Notes: a model not told the origin generated them from the letters alone. Counted from the stretch's first letter, positions 52,284-61,820 are shown. The stretch is 64,000 nucleotides of DNA from Flavobacterium panacagri (GCF_030378165.1 NZ_CP119766.1:1736001-1800000), one strand, 5' to 3'. A program made the numbers and translations.

Positions 52284-53606
52284 TTAGTTTTGAGATTTAG
52301 GCGTCGGAATATAATCTAAAATTAAGCGCTGATTTGGATTCAAATATTTTTTAGCAACTTCTCTAATTTCTTCTCTGGTTATAGAATGGTAAATGTCAAT
52401 TTCTGTATTAATTAAATTTACATCGCCATAAAGCAGGTAGTAAGAAGCTAGATTTTCGGCAATTCCTTCAACACTTGCATTAGCATTTACATAATTGTTA
52501 TCGAATTTGTTTTGTAGTTTTTCGTAATCTTTTTCAGAAATAAGATCAGTCTGAATTTTTACTATTTCTTCGTCTATTTCTTTTAAGATATCAGCAGTTG
52601 TATTTGGAGCCATTGGGAGGCCATATAAAATGTATGTTCCGTAATCTTCCTGGCTGAAACCTACAGCGCCAATTTGTAATGCCATTTTTTTATCATCAAC
52701 TATCTTTTTGTAAAGTTTAGAGCTTTTTCCATCGCTTAAATAAGAAGATATTAAGTCTAAAACTCTAGCATCTCTTGTTTTCATTGAAGGCGTTCTGTAT
52801 GAAGCCACAATCATTGGTATTTGAATGTTAGGGTCTTCGTAAGTAGCTTTAATAGTTTGTGTGATTGGTTCTTCAGTAAAAGCTTGTTTTTTAACTTCTT
52901 CGCCTCTCGGAATTGGCCCGAAGTATTTCTGGATCCATTCTTTTGTTTTTGCTTTTTCGAAATCTCCAGCAACCACTAAAACGGCATTATTAGGAGTATA
53001 GAATTTTTTATTAAAAGCTTGGAATTCTTCCAGAGTTGCTGCATCCAGATCTTTCATAGATCCAATAGTCGTCCATCTGTAAGGATGATTTTTGAACATG
53101 TTTTTCTTAACCTCTGCCAGGATATTTCCGTACGGCTGGTTGTCATAACGCATTCTTTTTTCTTCTTTTACCACTTCGTTTTGAGTGTCAACCCCGACCT
53201 TATTAATAATAGGATGCATTAATCTTTCAGATTCCATCCATAAACCCAATTCTAAACTGTTGGAAGGAAAAACTTCATAGTAGTACGTTCTGTCATCAGA
53301 TGTGTTCGCGTTATTAACACCTCCGTTTGCAGTAACGATTTTCATCCATTCGCCACGTTTAATGTTTTGTGTTCCTTCAAATAATAAGTGTTCAAAGAAG
53401 TGTGCAAATCCAGTTCTATCAGGACGTTCGTCTTTTGAACCCACATGATACATTACTGATGTAATGACGACAGGAGCAGAAGGATCGTTGTGTAAAATAA
53501 CATGCAGACCGTTGTCTAGATTGTATTCTTCAAAAGCTACTTTTTGAGCATGAGCTACTCCGCCAAGCATTAATGCAGCACTTAACATCATTATTGATTT
53601 TTTCAT
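52284..53606 (-). CDS. M16 family zinc metallopeptidase
   Basis: A 440-residue exported protease, the catalytic partner of the next gene. The signal peptide is about residues 1-20. The zinc site HFFEH is at 69-73 (inverted HExxH), with the downstream Glu expected near 150 (EVVKEEKRMRYDNQPYG). Related pairs degrade peptides in the periplasm. Spacing of 12 bp to the partner gene means cotranslation. Confidence 0.93.
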   Translation of the reverse strand: MKKSIMMLSAALMLGGVAHAQKVAFEEYNLDNGLHVILHNDPSAPVVITSVMYHVGSKDERPDRTGFAHFFEHLLFEGTQNIKRGEWMKIVTANGGVNNANTSDDRTYYYEVFPSNSLELGLWMESERLMHPIINKVGVDTQNEVVKEEKRMRYDNQPYGNILAEVKKNMFKNHPYRWTTIGSMKDLDAATLEEFQAFNKKFYTPNNAVLVVAGDFEKAKTKEWIQKYFGPIPRGEEVKKQAFTEEPITQTIKATYEDPNIQIPMIVASYRTPSMKTRDARVLDLISSYLSDGKSSKLYKKIVDDKKMALQIGAVGFSQEDYGTYILYGLPMAPNTTADILKEIDEEIVKIQTDLISEKDYEKLQNKFDNNYVNANASVEGIAENLASYYLLYGDVNLINTEIDIYHSITREEIREVAKKYLNPNQRLILDYIPTPKSQN

Positions 53607-53819
53607 AAAGATTAATAATTTTAAATATCAAACAAGAGTAGGTTGACTAGAGTTGATTTTAGTTACATCAAAAATAGTTTTTTTTAATTATCAATTGCAT
53701 TTTTCTTTATAATTAGATGCTATTTTAACAGTATTTTACTTTAAATAAGTTGAGTTTATGTCGTAAAAGTGCTTGATATACAGTGTTTTTTGAGAATGAA
53801 ATATTTTTGCTTCTACGGG

Positions 53820-53849
53820 TTGCATAGTAAATTATTAGTTGTATATTTG
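53820..53849 (+). promoter_or_regulatory. Promoter of rplU-rpmA
   Basis: TTG at 53820-53822 and TATATTTG at 53842-53849 with a 19-bp spacer. The start codon follows 30 bp later. Confidence 0.75.
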
Positions 53850-53879
53850 CAACCTTAAAATTCAATAAATCAATTTGAT

Positions 53880-54317
53880 ATGTATGCAATCGTAGAGATA
53901 GCAGGGCAACAATTTAAAGTAAGCAAAGACTTAAAGGTTTATGTTCACCGTTTAGCTAATGAAGAAGGTTCAAAAGTTACTTTTGACAAAGTTCTTTTAT
54001 TAGATGATAATGGAAATGTAACTTTAGGCGCCCCAGCTATAGAAGGTGCTTCAGTAGAAGCTAAAGTGTTACAACACTTAAAAGGTGATAAAGTTATCGT
54101 TTTCAAAAAGAAAAGAAGAAAAGGATACAAAAAAAGAAATGGTCACAGACAATATCTTACACAAATTGTAATTGAAGGTATTTCTGCAGCAGGAGGAACT
54201 AAAAAAGCAGCAGCTAAAAAAGCAGTTGTAGCAGAAGAAGTAGCTACTGAAGAAGTAGAAGCTCCAAAAGCAAAAAAAGCAGCTCCAAAAGCAAAAAAAG
54301 AAGCTACTAAAGAATAA
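53880..54317 (+). CDS. rplU: 50S ribosomal protein L21
   Basis: Large-subunit protein bL21. Residues 1-103 are the conserved fold (MYAIVEIAGQQFKVSKDLKV, KKKRRKGYKKRNGHRQ). Residues about 105-145 are a Lys/Ala/Glu-rich tail typical of Flavobacteria and absent from E. coli L21. The tail's low complexity explains several long spurious open frames on the opposite strand. It is followed by rpmA after 24 bp. Confidence 0.97.
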   Translation: MYAIVEIAGQQFKVSKDLKVYVHRLANEEGSKVTFDKVLLLDDNGNVTLGAPAIEGASVEAKVLQHLKGDKVIVFKKKRRKGYKKRNGHRQYLTQIVIEGISAAGGTKKAAAKKAVVAEEVATEEVEAPKAKKAAPKAKKEATKE

Positions 54318-54341
54318 TAACAATATTTAAACTCATACGTC

Positions 54342-54602
54342 ATGGCTCACAAGAAAGGTGTCGGTAGTTCGAAGAATGGTAGAGAATCAGAATCAAAACG
54401 TCTAGGCGTTAAGATTTATGGTGGACAAGCTGCTATTGCTGGGAACATCATCGTTAGACAAAGAGGTTCAAAACACAATCCAGGTGAAAACGTTTACATC
54501 AGTAAAGATCACACTCTTCACGCAAGAGTAGCTGGAGTTGTTAAGTTCCAAAAGAAAAGAGATAACAAATCTTATGTTTCTATTATCCCATTCGAGGCAT
54601 AA
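54342..54602 (+). CDS. rpmA: 50S ribosomal protein L27
   Basis: bL27, 86 residues. It begins [20 protein letters not shown] without the cleaved leader seen in Firmicutes. [25 protein letters not shown] is typical. It is cotranscribed with rplU. Confidence 0.97.
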
Positions 54603-54627
54603 TAATCACAAAGATTTACTTTTTATA

Positions 54628-54659
54628 AAAAACCCGTTCAGAAATGATCGGGTTTTTTG
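54628..54659 (+). terminator. Terminator after rpmA
   Basis: AAAAAACCCG / CGGGTTTTTT with a 12-nt loop. Confidence 0.85.
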
Positions 54660-54670
54660 TTTTTAATGAT

Positions 54671-54698
54671 TTTGATAAGACTTTAAAACTTACATTTG
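54671..54698 (+). promoter_or_regulatory. Promoter of the unidentified membrane protein gene
   Basis: TTTG at 54671-54674, a 16-bp spacer, then TACATTTG at 54691-54698. The spacer is at the short end of the usual range. Confidence 0.5.
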
Positions 54699-54722
54699 TT
54701 TTGCCTCTTTAAATAAAAAAGT

Positions 54723-56018
54723 TTGAAAAAGATTCTATTATTGTTTTTGTTGTGCTGTCTTGGCGCTTATGCAAATACTCCTTCAGAAAATATCGTAAGT
54801 CATTTAAGTTCATTAAATGAAAAACAGAAAAATACTTTGTATGAATTTGAAGTTTTAAAAAGGAACGGCTGCAAAACAGATCAGTTTTGGCAGGAAAACA
54901 AAAATCAATTCCCGAGCCTTGATGTTAAAACTAGGGATGAATTAGCAAATCAGATTTTTGAAAATTCCACTATTGTTTATAAGCCTCAAAAAAATTCCAC
55001 AGTTCAAATTTGGATGCAGACGCAATTGCTGAGCAACTGGATGTTTTATTTGTCGGCTTTTATAGCTATTTGTGCTGTTATTGCGCTTTTTAAAAAGTAT
55101 TGGAGTTTATTAATTGGATTTCTTCTTAAGCGTTTAGAGCCTGTTTTAATGTATTTTTTTTCTCCTTTATTATTGACTTGTGAATTGTTGACAGTTGGAA
55201 TCGCTTGTGTATTTTATGCGGTTTCTATTGAAGATTTTGTAGTGCGAACTGTGATTATTCATTTGGGATTATTCCTGTTATGGAGTCAGTCTACAGCTTT
55301 GTTTACCAAAGAATATTGGGTAAAAAAATATGTTTTAGAAATAGAAAATAATTTCTGGGGAAAAGATCCGTGGGAAACCATAAAAACAATATGTCTGCCA
55401 GCTGTTTTGGTGACATTGGCTCTTTCTTATGTTTTGTATAAAGTTCCTGTCGATGTTTTTTATAATTATGAAATTGTAGTTTCGGGAATTGCTTCTATTT
55501 ATGCATTGCCTTTTTGGCGTACTTTAGAAAAATATATTTATCCAATTTTATTCCCTTTTAAAAATGAAGGTTATAGAGCAAGAAGCATCAATTCGCTTGG
55601 TGCCTGTACTGTTATAGCGGTTATTTTAACTATTGTTCTTGTATTGCAATGGAATGCTATTTTTTACAATGTTATTGTAGCATTCATAAGTTTGGAGATT
55701 TTTTCATTTCTGATTTTATCCTCAAAAGAGAATCATAAGTATAATTTAGGGAACTATTATTACTTGCAGTTTGTTACCGTTCTTTTTTTTGTATTGGCTT
55801 TTTTATATAGTTATCAGATACATTCAAACGAAATAATCTGGTTTTCGTTAATTGGAAGCTGTTTTTTTGTAATTCTAAAATATCTGGAGATTTTCTCTTT
55901 CTTTTCAAGCTGGAAAAGGGGGAATTCTTGGGCTTGGAAATTATTAGGACTTGCTGCTTTATTATGGTTTTTAGGGCAGGGGATTTTATATTTTTCTAAA
56001 CTATTATTTGCAATTTAA
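54723..56018 (+). CDS. Unidentified polytopic membrane protein with signal peptide
   Basis: I do not recognise a family. The TTG start gives a signal peptide (MKKILLLFLLCCLGAYAN), then about 80 residues predicted outside the cytoplasm (SEKNG-type helices, EFEVLKRNGCKTDQFWQENK). Nine or ten membrane helices follow, from WMFYLSAFIAICAVIALF near residue 103 to the C terminus (LLWFLGQGILYFSKLLF). Charged clusters (KEYWVKKYVLEIENNFWGK) lie between helices. Aromatic residues are frequent. Mechanosensitive-channel-like and O-antigen-ligase-like folds were considered, but no motif fits. It is transcribed alone from its own promoter. Confidence 0.8.
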   Translation: MKKILLLFLLCCLGAYANTPSENIVSHLSSLNEKQKNTLYEFEVLKRNGCKTDQFWQENKNQFPSLDVKTRDELANQIFENSTIVYKPQKNSTVQIWMQTQLLSNWMFYLSAFIAICAVIALFKKYWSLLIGFLLKRLEPVLMYFFSPLLLTCELLTVGIACVFYAVSIEDFVVRTVIIHLGLFLLWSQSTALFTKEYWVKKYVLEIENNFWGKDPWETIKTICLPAVLVTLALSYVLYKVPVDVFYNYEIVVSGIASIYALPFWRTLEKYIYPILFPFKNEGYRARSINSLGACTVIAVILTIVLVLQWNAIFYNVIVAFISLEIFSFLILSSKENHKYNLGNYYYLQFVTVLFFVLAFLYSYQIHSNEIIWFSLIGSCFFVILKYLEIFSFFSSWKRGNSWAWKLLGLAALLWFLGQGILYFSKLLFAI

Positions 56019-56040
56019 TTATTTGTAAAAAGAAAAAACC

Positions 56041-56067
56041 TTTATCAAAGTTTTAAACTTTGACAAA
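56041..56067. repeat. Dispersed palindrome GTCAAAGTTTTAAACTTTGAC, copy 3
   Basis: Same core with one change (TTTATCAAAG). It is followed at 56092-56127 by five tandem TTGGAAT-type units. Confidence 0.65.
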
Positions 56068-56130
56068 GGTCAGTAATTATTATTTCGTATGATTTGGAAT
56101 TTGGAATTTGGAATTTGGAATTTTCAAATT

Positions 56131-58890
56131 TTATTCCTCTGTATCTTTAGTTTCTTCCAAATCCTCAGTTTTACGTCCCACTTTTACTTTAGGATTGTCC
56201 TGGGTTCCAGTAACGGTTAACGGAATTCCAAAAATACCTAATGGAGGAAGTCCTAAACGCATTTTTAAATTCAGTTTTCCGTCCAGACTTGTTGTTCCTT
56301 CGATTCTTGGTCTAAAGCCAGCAAATTTAAATTTAAAACGATCAACGGTTATAATATTATTCTTAACTGTAGTTTTGATATCTACTTTTGAAAGATCTGG
56401 ATTTTTCATTTTTTCAGAACTGGTTTGTTTGCTGACTGCATTAAACATTTTCAGTCCACGGACTTTTACATCTTTTACAGAAAGCGTTCCGCCTCCAACA
56501 AGCGAAGGATAAACCGGTTCCATTTTTGAATTTAAACGTCCTTTCAATTTGTAATCTAAGGAAACAATTCCTTGTGCTTTTTCTGCTGCGCTAGCCATTT
56601 TTCTAAAAACTTCAATTTCATTGTAAGCTCTTTTAATGTCAAAATCATTAGCCTTTATAGCGTAGTCAAAATTGGCTTTTTTAGTTGTTACAGCTTGGTA
56701 ATTGGCAGTCATATCGACTTTGCATCCAATTAAATCAAAGCCTGTGTTCTGCATGGTCAGTTTTCCTTTGTTCATTTTCAGATTTCCAACGGCTTTGTTT
56801 AAGGTCAGTTTGTCAAAATTTACTTTTTGGGCATTTGCCAATAATTGTAAATCTAAGTTGGTTGGAATAACAATAACGCCAGTTTCATTTGTCTCTGTTT
56901 CTTTTTTCGGAGCTGGTTTTTCATTCTGTGTTACAGATGTGCTTTCTGGTGCATTAGACATGAATTCGTCAATATTGATATATCTTGAAGTCACTTGAAA
57001 AGAACCTCTTAAAACGCCTGTATTTGTGGTAACATAATTAATAACGTTCTGCAAATAACCGTTCATTTTAAAATCAGACTGTCCGTAAGCGGCTAAGAAA
57101 TTATTGAACGACATTTTATCCTGATTGATTTTGAAAATCCCTTCTTTGATAACAAATTTCTTTGGAAGAAATTCTGAGGCAATTCCGATATTTCTCAATT
57201 CAAGAGTTCCCTTATTGTATAATTTGCTGTAGTTCCCTTTTTCAGCATCGCTTTGTTTTCCTTTCAAAACCAAATCGGCTTTTATAAAACCATCTAAATC
57301 AAGTCCTTTCTGTGAGAAAACTTTATAGATTCGGTTAACATCCAATTCGCCTTTTGCTTTTACATCATAAGTCAAATCATCAAAATTGCTTAGATCGGCT
57401 TCAACAAAAACAGGTTTTCCTTCAAAAGTAAATTGAGTTGGTTTTAGGTTTACTTTCAAATCCTGAAAAGTTCCTTTTTGATTCTCAATTTTAGATTTGA
57501 TGGTAATATTCGTAATCGGATTTGGATAATAAGGTGTTTTTAAATAACCATTTTCCAGATTGATTGTACCATTCGTTACTGGAAAACGTTTGTTTTTCTG
57601 GTCAAATACTCCGTTTGTTTTGATGTCGCTTACTAAAGATCCTTTTAGTTTTATATCAGGAATTCCAAGTGCGTTAACTAGTTTTTCAAGATCAATTTTA
57701 GCTTTAAAATCACCGTTAATATCCGGTGTATTTACACCTTTAACAATAAACTTCGATTTTAAATAATCCTGATTGATATTTAAAGATAAATTTTGAGCAT
57801 CAACAATTACTAAGTCCGGATTTAGAGACGGAACTTTGGTTTTGATGTCTAAATTTAAATTAGAAACCGGAAAGGCACTTTTGTTATAATTCACAAATCC
57901 ATCGTTTATTTTAACGTCTAAATTAAGATCTGGAGCGATATTTTGCGATGTAATATATTTTCCTTTTAAAGTAAAAAGAAGGTTTGTATTTCCTTTTAAT
58001 TCAGTTTGAGCAAGCCAAGTAATATATTTTGGAGGGAAAGCGGTAAAAACGTCGTACAACTTGCTGTTGTCCGATTTAATCACAAAATCCATATTATAAC
58101 CATCTTTCAGGATATCAAATTTCCCCTTAAAATCGACCAAAAGCTGATTGATTTTTAAGTTGTTCTGCTGGAAAAAGAACGAAAGCGAGTTGATGTTTAC
58201 TTTTGTAATCAAATCGGCATCAATCTTTTTGTTCATTAAATACGGCTCATCTTCATAAATGATATTTAATTTTTCGATTTTAGCTTTTGAATACAAATCA
58301 AAAACGGCTTTGTTTAAATCTCCTTTTCCTAAATAATTAAATCCAAAAGCATCAAAATGTACTTTTGTCGATTTATCATCGTAAACAATTTTACTGTTTA
58401 AGATTTCAATTCGCTCTAGTTTTAATGCAGTATCACTGCTGTCTTTCGATTTTGAAGCCTGTTCCTGCGATTTGTAAATATTGTAATTGGCTTCTCCGTT
58501 TGGATTTACTTTTACATTAATAAAAGAATCGGACAAATAAATCTGATCAATTTTTACCGATTTGCTGAAAATCAAACTAGCAACGTTAATCCCAAAAGAA
58601 ACCTCTTTTGCTGTAATAAATTTTTCGTTTTTATAGGGAGCCGAACCATTAAGACTTAAATCCTCTAATGTAAGTGTCAACGAAGGGAAATGACGGAAAA
58701 AAGAAACTGAAACATCAGAATAATTAAGCTCTGCGCTTAATCTTTCGTTAGCTGTTTTCTTAATTTGTTCCTTAATCTGATCTTCAAAAACGATAGGCGT
58801 TAAAAATAGTAATCCTAAAAGAACAGCGAAAGCGATTCCGAAATACTTCGCAATTTTAAATACGATTGATCTGGATTTACTTTTTTGCAT
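56131..58890 (-). CDS. AsmA-family envelope protein
   Basis: A 919-residue protein with an N-terminal membrane anchor (YFGIAFAVLLGLLFLTPIVF, about residues 14-33). The AsmA N-terminal region is KIDQIYLSDSFINVKVNPNGEANYNIYK. A long repetitive beta region follows, of the kind now modelled as a lipid-transport groove linking the two membranes. The AsmA C-terminal region has GGGTLSVKDVKVRGLKMF and LNLKMRLGLPPLGIFGIPLTVTGTQDNP. The family is linked to phospholipid transport and outer-membrane assembly. Confidence 0.9.
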   Translation of the reverse strand: MQKSKSRSIVFKIAKYFGIAFAVLLGLLFLTPIVFEDQIKEQIKKTANERLSAELNYSDVSVSFFRHFPSLTLTLEDLSLNGSAPYKNEKFITAKEVSFGINVASLIFSKSVKIDQIYLSDSFINVKVNPNGEANYNIYKSQEQASKSKDSSDTALKLERIEILNSKIVYDDKSTKVHFDAFGFNYLGKGDLNKAVFDLYSKAKIEKLNIIYEDEPYLMNKKIDADLITKVNINSLSFFFQQNNLKINQLLVDFKGKFDILKDGYNMDFVIKSDNSKLYDVFTAFPPKYITWLAQTELKGNTNLLFTLKGKYITSQNIAPDLNLDVKINDGFVNYNKSAFPVSNLNLDIKTKVPSLNPDLVIVDAQNLSLNINQDYLKSKFIVKGVNTPDINGDFKAKIDLEKLVNALGIPDIKLKGSLVSDIKTNGVFDQKNKRFPVTNGTINLENGYLKTPYYPNPITNITIKSKIENQKGTFQDLKVNLKPTQFTFEGKPVFVEADLSNFDDLTYDVKAKGELDVNRIYKVFSQKGLDLDGFIKADLVLKGKQSDAEKGNYSKLYNKGTLELRNIGIASEFLPKKFVIKEGIFKINQDKMSFNNFLAAYGQSDFKMNGYLQNVINYVTTNTGVLRGSFQVTSRYINIDEFMSNAPESTSVTQNEKPAPKKETETNETGVIVIPTNLDLQLLANAQKVNFDKLTLNKAVGNLKMNKGKLTMQNTGFDLIGCKVDMTANYQAVTTKKANFDYAIKANDFDIKRAYNEIEVFRKMASAAEKAQGIVSLDYKLKGRLNSKMEPVYPSLVGGGTLSVKDVKVRGLKMFNAVSKQTSSEKMKNPDLSKVDIKTTVKNNIITVDRFKFKFAGFRPRIEGTTSLDGKLNLKMRLGLPPLGIFGIPLTVTGTQDNPKVKVGRKTEDLEETKDTEE

Positions 58891-58941
58891 AACGAATTGT
58901 GGGAGTTAAAGTGTAAAATGACGTCAAAAAACGAGTATAAT

Positions 58942-59523
58942 TTATCCGTGTACGGTTTCATTTTTACCATAATTGGTAATAATAGAACCTTCATATTCAA
59001 TCCATTCTTTCCATCTTTTATCAATGTCAATATTGTCTTGATATTTTCTGGCGAATCCTAGAAAAGTAGTATAATGTCCTGCTTCAGAAATCATTAAATC
59101 GCGATAAAATTTCGCTAGTTCTGGATCTTTAATGTTTTCAGAAAGGACTTTAAAGCGTTCGCAGCTTCTGGCTTCAATCATGGCAGAAAATAATAAGCGG
59201 TCAGATAACGCGTCTCTACGGCTTCCGTCTTTTTTCATGAATTTAAAAAGTTCATTAACGTAATGATCTTTTCTTTCACGGCCTAAAGTAAGTCCGCGCT
59301 GTTTTATAATATCGTGAACCATTTGAAAGTGCTCCAGTTCTTCTCGAGCAATTACAAGCATTTCTGTTACCAATTCTTCTATTTCAGAATTATAAGTCAC
59401 AATACTAATTGCGTTTGAAGCTGCTTTTTGTTCGCACCAAGCGTGATCCGTTAAAATTTCTTCAATATTTGACTCCACGATATTTACCCAGCGAGGGTCT
59501 GTAGTTAATTTTAATCCTAACAT
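58942..59523 (-). CDS. miaE: tRNA-(ms2io6A)-hydroxylase
   Basis: A di-iron monooxygenase that hydroxylates the isopentenyl group of ms2i6A37 in tRNA. The 193-residue helical protein has DHAWCEQKAA near residue 26, IAREELEHFQMVHD near 80 (carboxylate/His iron ligands) and MISEAGHYTTFLGFARKY near 150. Length and motifs match MiaE rather than a ferritin. It starts 51 bp before the AsmA gene on the same strand. Confidence 0.9.
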   Translation of the reverse strand: MLGLKLTTDPRWVNIVESNIEEILTDHAWCEQKAASNAISIVTYNSEIEELVTEMLVIAREELEHFQMVHDIIKQRGLTLGRERKDHYVNELFKFMKKDGSRRDALSDRLLFSAMIEARSCERFKVLSENIKDPELAKFYRDLMISEAGHYTTFLGFARKYQDNIDIDKRWKEWIEYEGSIITNYGKNETVHG

Positions 59524-59637
59524 AATTTCCAGGCATTTAGATTTTGCAAAATTAGTGTTTTTTTACGACCGAATTTCAGGAAATTGGGTGCAAATCCGCG
59601 GAAAAAAGTATTATTTTGTAAGTTGAAACCAATTACA

Positions 59638-60879
59638 ATGAATCAGCTAAAAAAACTTTTAATTATTGGGTTTGTCTGGCCTGAGCCAAAGTCTTCTGCA
59701 GCAGGCGGAAGAATGATGCAGTTGATTTCTATTTTCAAAGAAAAAGGATTCGAAATTACTTTTGCAAGCGCAGCTCAAGACAGTGATTTTATGATTGATT
59801 TAGCTGAATTTGGAGTTTCTAAAAAAAATATTGAGCTCAATTCTTCAAGTTTTGACGATTTTATAATTGAATTAAATCCAGATGTTGTTTTGTTTGATCG
59901 ATTTATGATCGAAGAACAATTTGGATGGAGAGTCATTGAAAACTGTCCAAAAGCAATCCGAATTTTAGATACTGAAGATTTACATTGCTTAAGAACAGCA
60001 AGACAAAAAGCTTTTAAAGAAAATCGAACTTTTGAATTGATTGATTTATTATCTGAAGAAGTAGCAAAACGAGAAATTGCCAGTATTTTAAGATGTGATT
60101 TGTCTTTGATTATTTCAGAATTTGAGATGAATATTCTCGAAGATGTTTTTAAGATAAACAAAAAGTTGCTTTTTTATCTTCCGTTTTTAGTGGATGAAAT
60201 GACTGAAAATGATCTATTAAATCTGCCTTCATTCAAAGATCGAAAGAACTTTGTTTTCATCGGAAATTTTCTTCATGAACCGAATTGGAATACCGTTCAA
60301 CATTTAAAAGAATCAATTTGGCCTTCTCTTAAAAAGAATTTTCCAGATGCAGTTCTAGAAGTTTATGGCGCTTATCCATCGCAAAAAGTATTGCAATTGC
60401 ATCAGCCTAAAAATGGATTTTTTATTATGGGAAGAGCAGAAGATGCCAATGAAATTGTCAAAAAAGCAAGAATTGTTCTCGCGCCGATTCGTTTTGGAGC
60501 AGGTTTAAAAGGAAAATTACTAGAAGCCATGCAATGCGGAACACCAAGTGTAACAACTTCAATTGGTTCAGAAGCGATGCATTTAGATTTGCCTTGGAAT
60601 GGTTGTATTGAAGATAATCCCGAAGTTTTTGCAAAAAAAGCAATAGAGCTTTATCAAGATGAAAATCTTTGGAAAGAAGCTCAGAAAAATGGAGTTGAAA
60701 TCATTAATAAATGTTACCAAAAACAGGATTATTCAGATAAATTAATTTCATTCACAAATTCACTTTTAATAGATTCCGGAAGTCATCGTCTGCATAATTT
60801 TATGGGAAATTTGCTCCAGCATCATGCTTATAAAAGTACCATGTACATGTCCAAATGGATTGAAGCGAAAAATAAGTAA
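59638..60879 (+). CDS. GT-B fold glycosyltransferase (GT4-like)
   Basis: A 413-residue cytoplasmic glycosyltransferase. The N-terminal domain begins LIIGFVWPEPKSSAAGGRMMQL. The C-terminal donor-binding domain contains KNFVFIGNFLHEPNW, then RIVLAPIRFGAGLKGKLLEA and MQCGTPSVTTSIGSEAM. The ATG at 59638 is used because the 18 codons upstream have no start except TTG and are not conserved-looking. The acceptor is unknown. It is alone, divergent from miaE. Confidence 0.88.
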   Translation: MNQLKKLLIIGFVWPEPKSSAAGGRMMQLISIFKEKGFEITFASAAQDSDFMIDLAEFGVSKKNIELNSSSFDDFIIELNPDVVLFDRFMIEEQFGWRVIENCPKAIRILDTEDLHCLRTARQKAFKENRTFELIDLLSEEVAKREIASILRCDLSLIISEFEMNILEDVFKINKKLLFYLPFLVDEMTENDLLNLPSFKDRKNFVFIGNFLHEPNWNTVQHLKESIWPSLKKNFPDAVLEVYGAYPSQKVLQLHQPKNGFFIMGRAEDANEIVKKARIVLAPIRFGAGLKGKLLEAMQCGTPSVTTSIGSEAMHLDLPWNGCIEDNPEVFAKKAIELYQDENLWKEAQKNGVEIINKCYQKQDYSDKLISFTNSLLIDSGSHRLHNFMGNLLQHHAYKSTMYMSKWIEAKNK

Positions 60880-60884
60880 TCAGT

Positions 60885-60924
60885 AACAGTTTACAGTAAT
60901 CAGCAGACTGCGACTGAAAACTAA
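60885..60924. repeat. Dispersed CAGTTT-type repeat, second copy
   Basis: Shares GTAATCAGCAGACTG with 43475-43530; lies between two convergent genes. Confidence 0.55.
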
Positions 60925-61820
60925 GCATCCATTTTTCCAAATCCTACAGTTTCACGATAAATTTGAGGCGAAACATCAGCATTGGTTTTAAAGAAACGAC
61001 TGAAATAATGTTCATCGTCATAACCTAATTCATAGGCAATTTCTTTGACTGTTTTATTGGTTAGATACAATTCTCTTTTAGCTTCAATAATGATTCTTTC
61101 CGAAATTAAATCGGTTAAAGTCTTATTGAAATAATTCTTGGATAATTTTGCCAATGCTTTTGGAGAAATATTGAGTAATTCAGCATAATTTCCTGCTGAA
61201 TGTTTGGTTTTGAAATTGAGTTCAATTGCATCTTTTAGATTTTGAAGAATTACAGGCTCTTTAGAATCCGGAACCGATTTCATTTCTTCCAATTGTTCTG
61301 TTTTTAATCTTGAAGCTGTAATTAGAAAGATTTTCAAGTAAGAAATAAGCAATTCATATTGTGCCAATTCTGCATTCTGAATTTCAGCTTTCATCTGATC
61401 AATAACCATTTTAAAAGTCTGAGAAGCCTGTTCTGTAACTTGTACATAAGGTGGCTGATAAATATTGTTGAATAAAACACCATTGCATGAAACCTCTTTT
61501 TGATGCATGTGAATACAATAAAAATCAGGATGAAAATGAATTGCGATTCCTTCAATTGGTTCATTTACACAAAGCATAAAAGGTTGATAAGGCGAAAAGG
61601 CGAGAAGTGTGTTTTCCTCAAAATGATGTTCAGCAAAATCGGCTTTTACTTTGCCTTTTCCTTTAGTTATCCAAATCAAAGAATAATAATTGTTTCGCTG
61701 TAAATGATCAAAGTGGCTGTTGTCATCAAAAGGAAGAATCTTAAAAGCCAAATTCCCATTCTGCGGATTGATTAAAGTGAAAACATTTTGGGAGCTCATG
61801 TGTTTTGTTTTTGAAAGCAT
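60921..61820 (-). CDS. AraC family transcriptional regulator
   Basis: A 299-residue regulator. The N-terminal cupin-like sensing part covers about 20-150 (YYSLIWITKGKGKVKADFAEHHFEENTLLAF). The C-terminal double helix-turn-helix region ends with KTVKEIAYELGYDDEHYFSRFFKTNADVSPQIY. An ATG at 61799 is an alternative start. It follows the AhpD-like gene by 69 bp and is probably cotranscribed with it or controls it. Confidence 0.92.
   Translation of the reverse strand: MLSKTKHMSSQNVFTLINPQNGNLAFKILPFDDNSHFDHLQRNNYYSLIWITKGKGKVKADFAEHHFEENTLLAFSPYQPFMLCVNEPIEGIAIHFHPDFYCIHMHQKEVSCNGVLFNNIYQPPYVQVTEQASQTFKMVIDQMKAEIQNAELAQYELLISYLKIFLITASRLKTEQLEEMKSVPDSKEPVILQNLKDAIELNFKTKHSAGNYAELLNISPKALAKLSKNYFNKTLTDLISERIIIEAKRELYLTNKTVKEIAYELGYDDEHYFSRFFKTNADVSPQIYRETVGFGKMDA

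Noticed and set aside
54078..54343. Two minus-strand frames rich in Phe, Cys and Ser opposite the end of rplU
   Set aside because: They are the reverse reading of the Lys/Ala/Glu-rich tail codons of L21. They have no start context and no sensible composition.
56092..56127. Tandem TTGGAAT units as a CRISPR-like array
   Set aside because: The units are 7 bp with no spacers. It is a simple tandem repeat in a gap.
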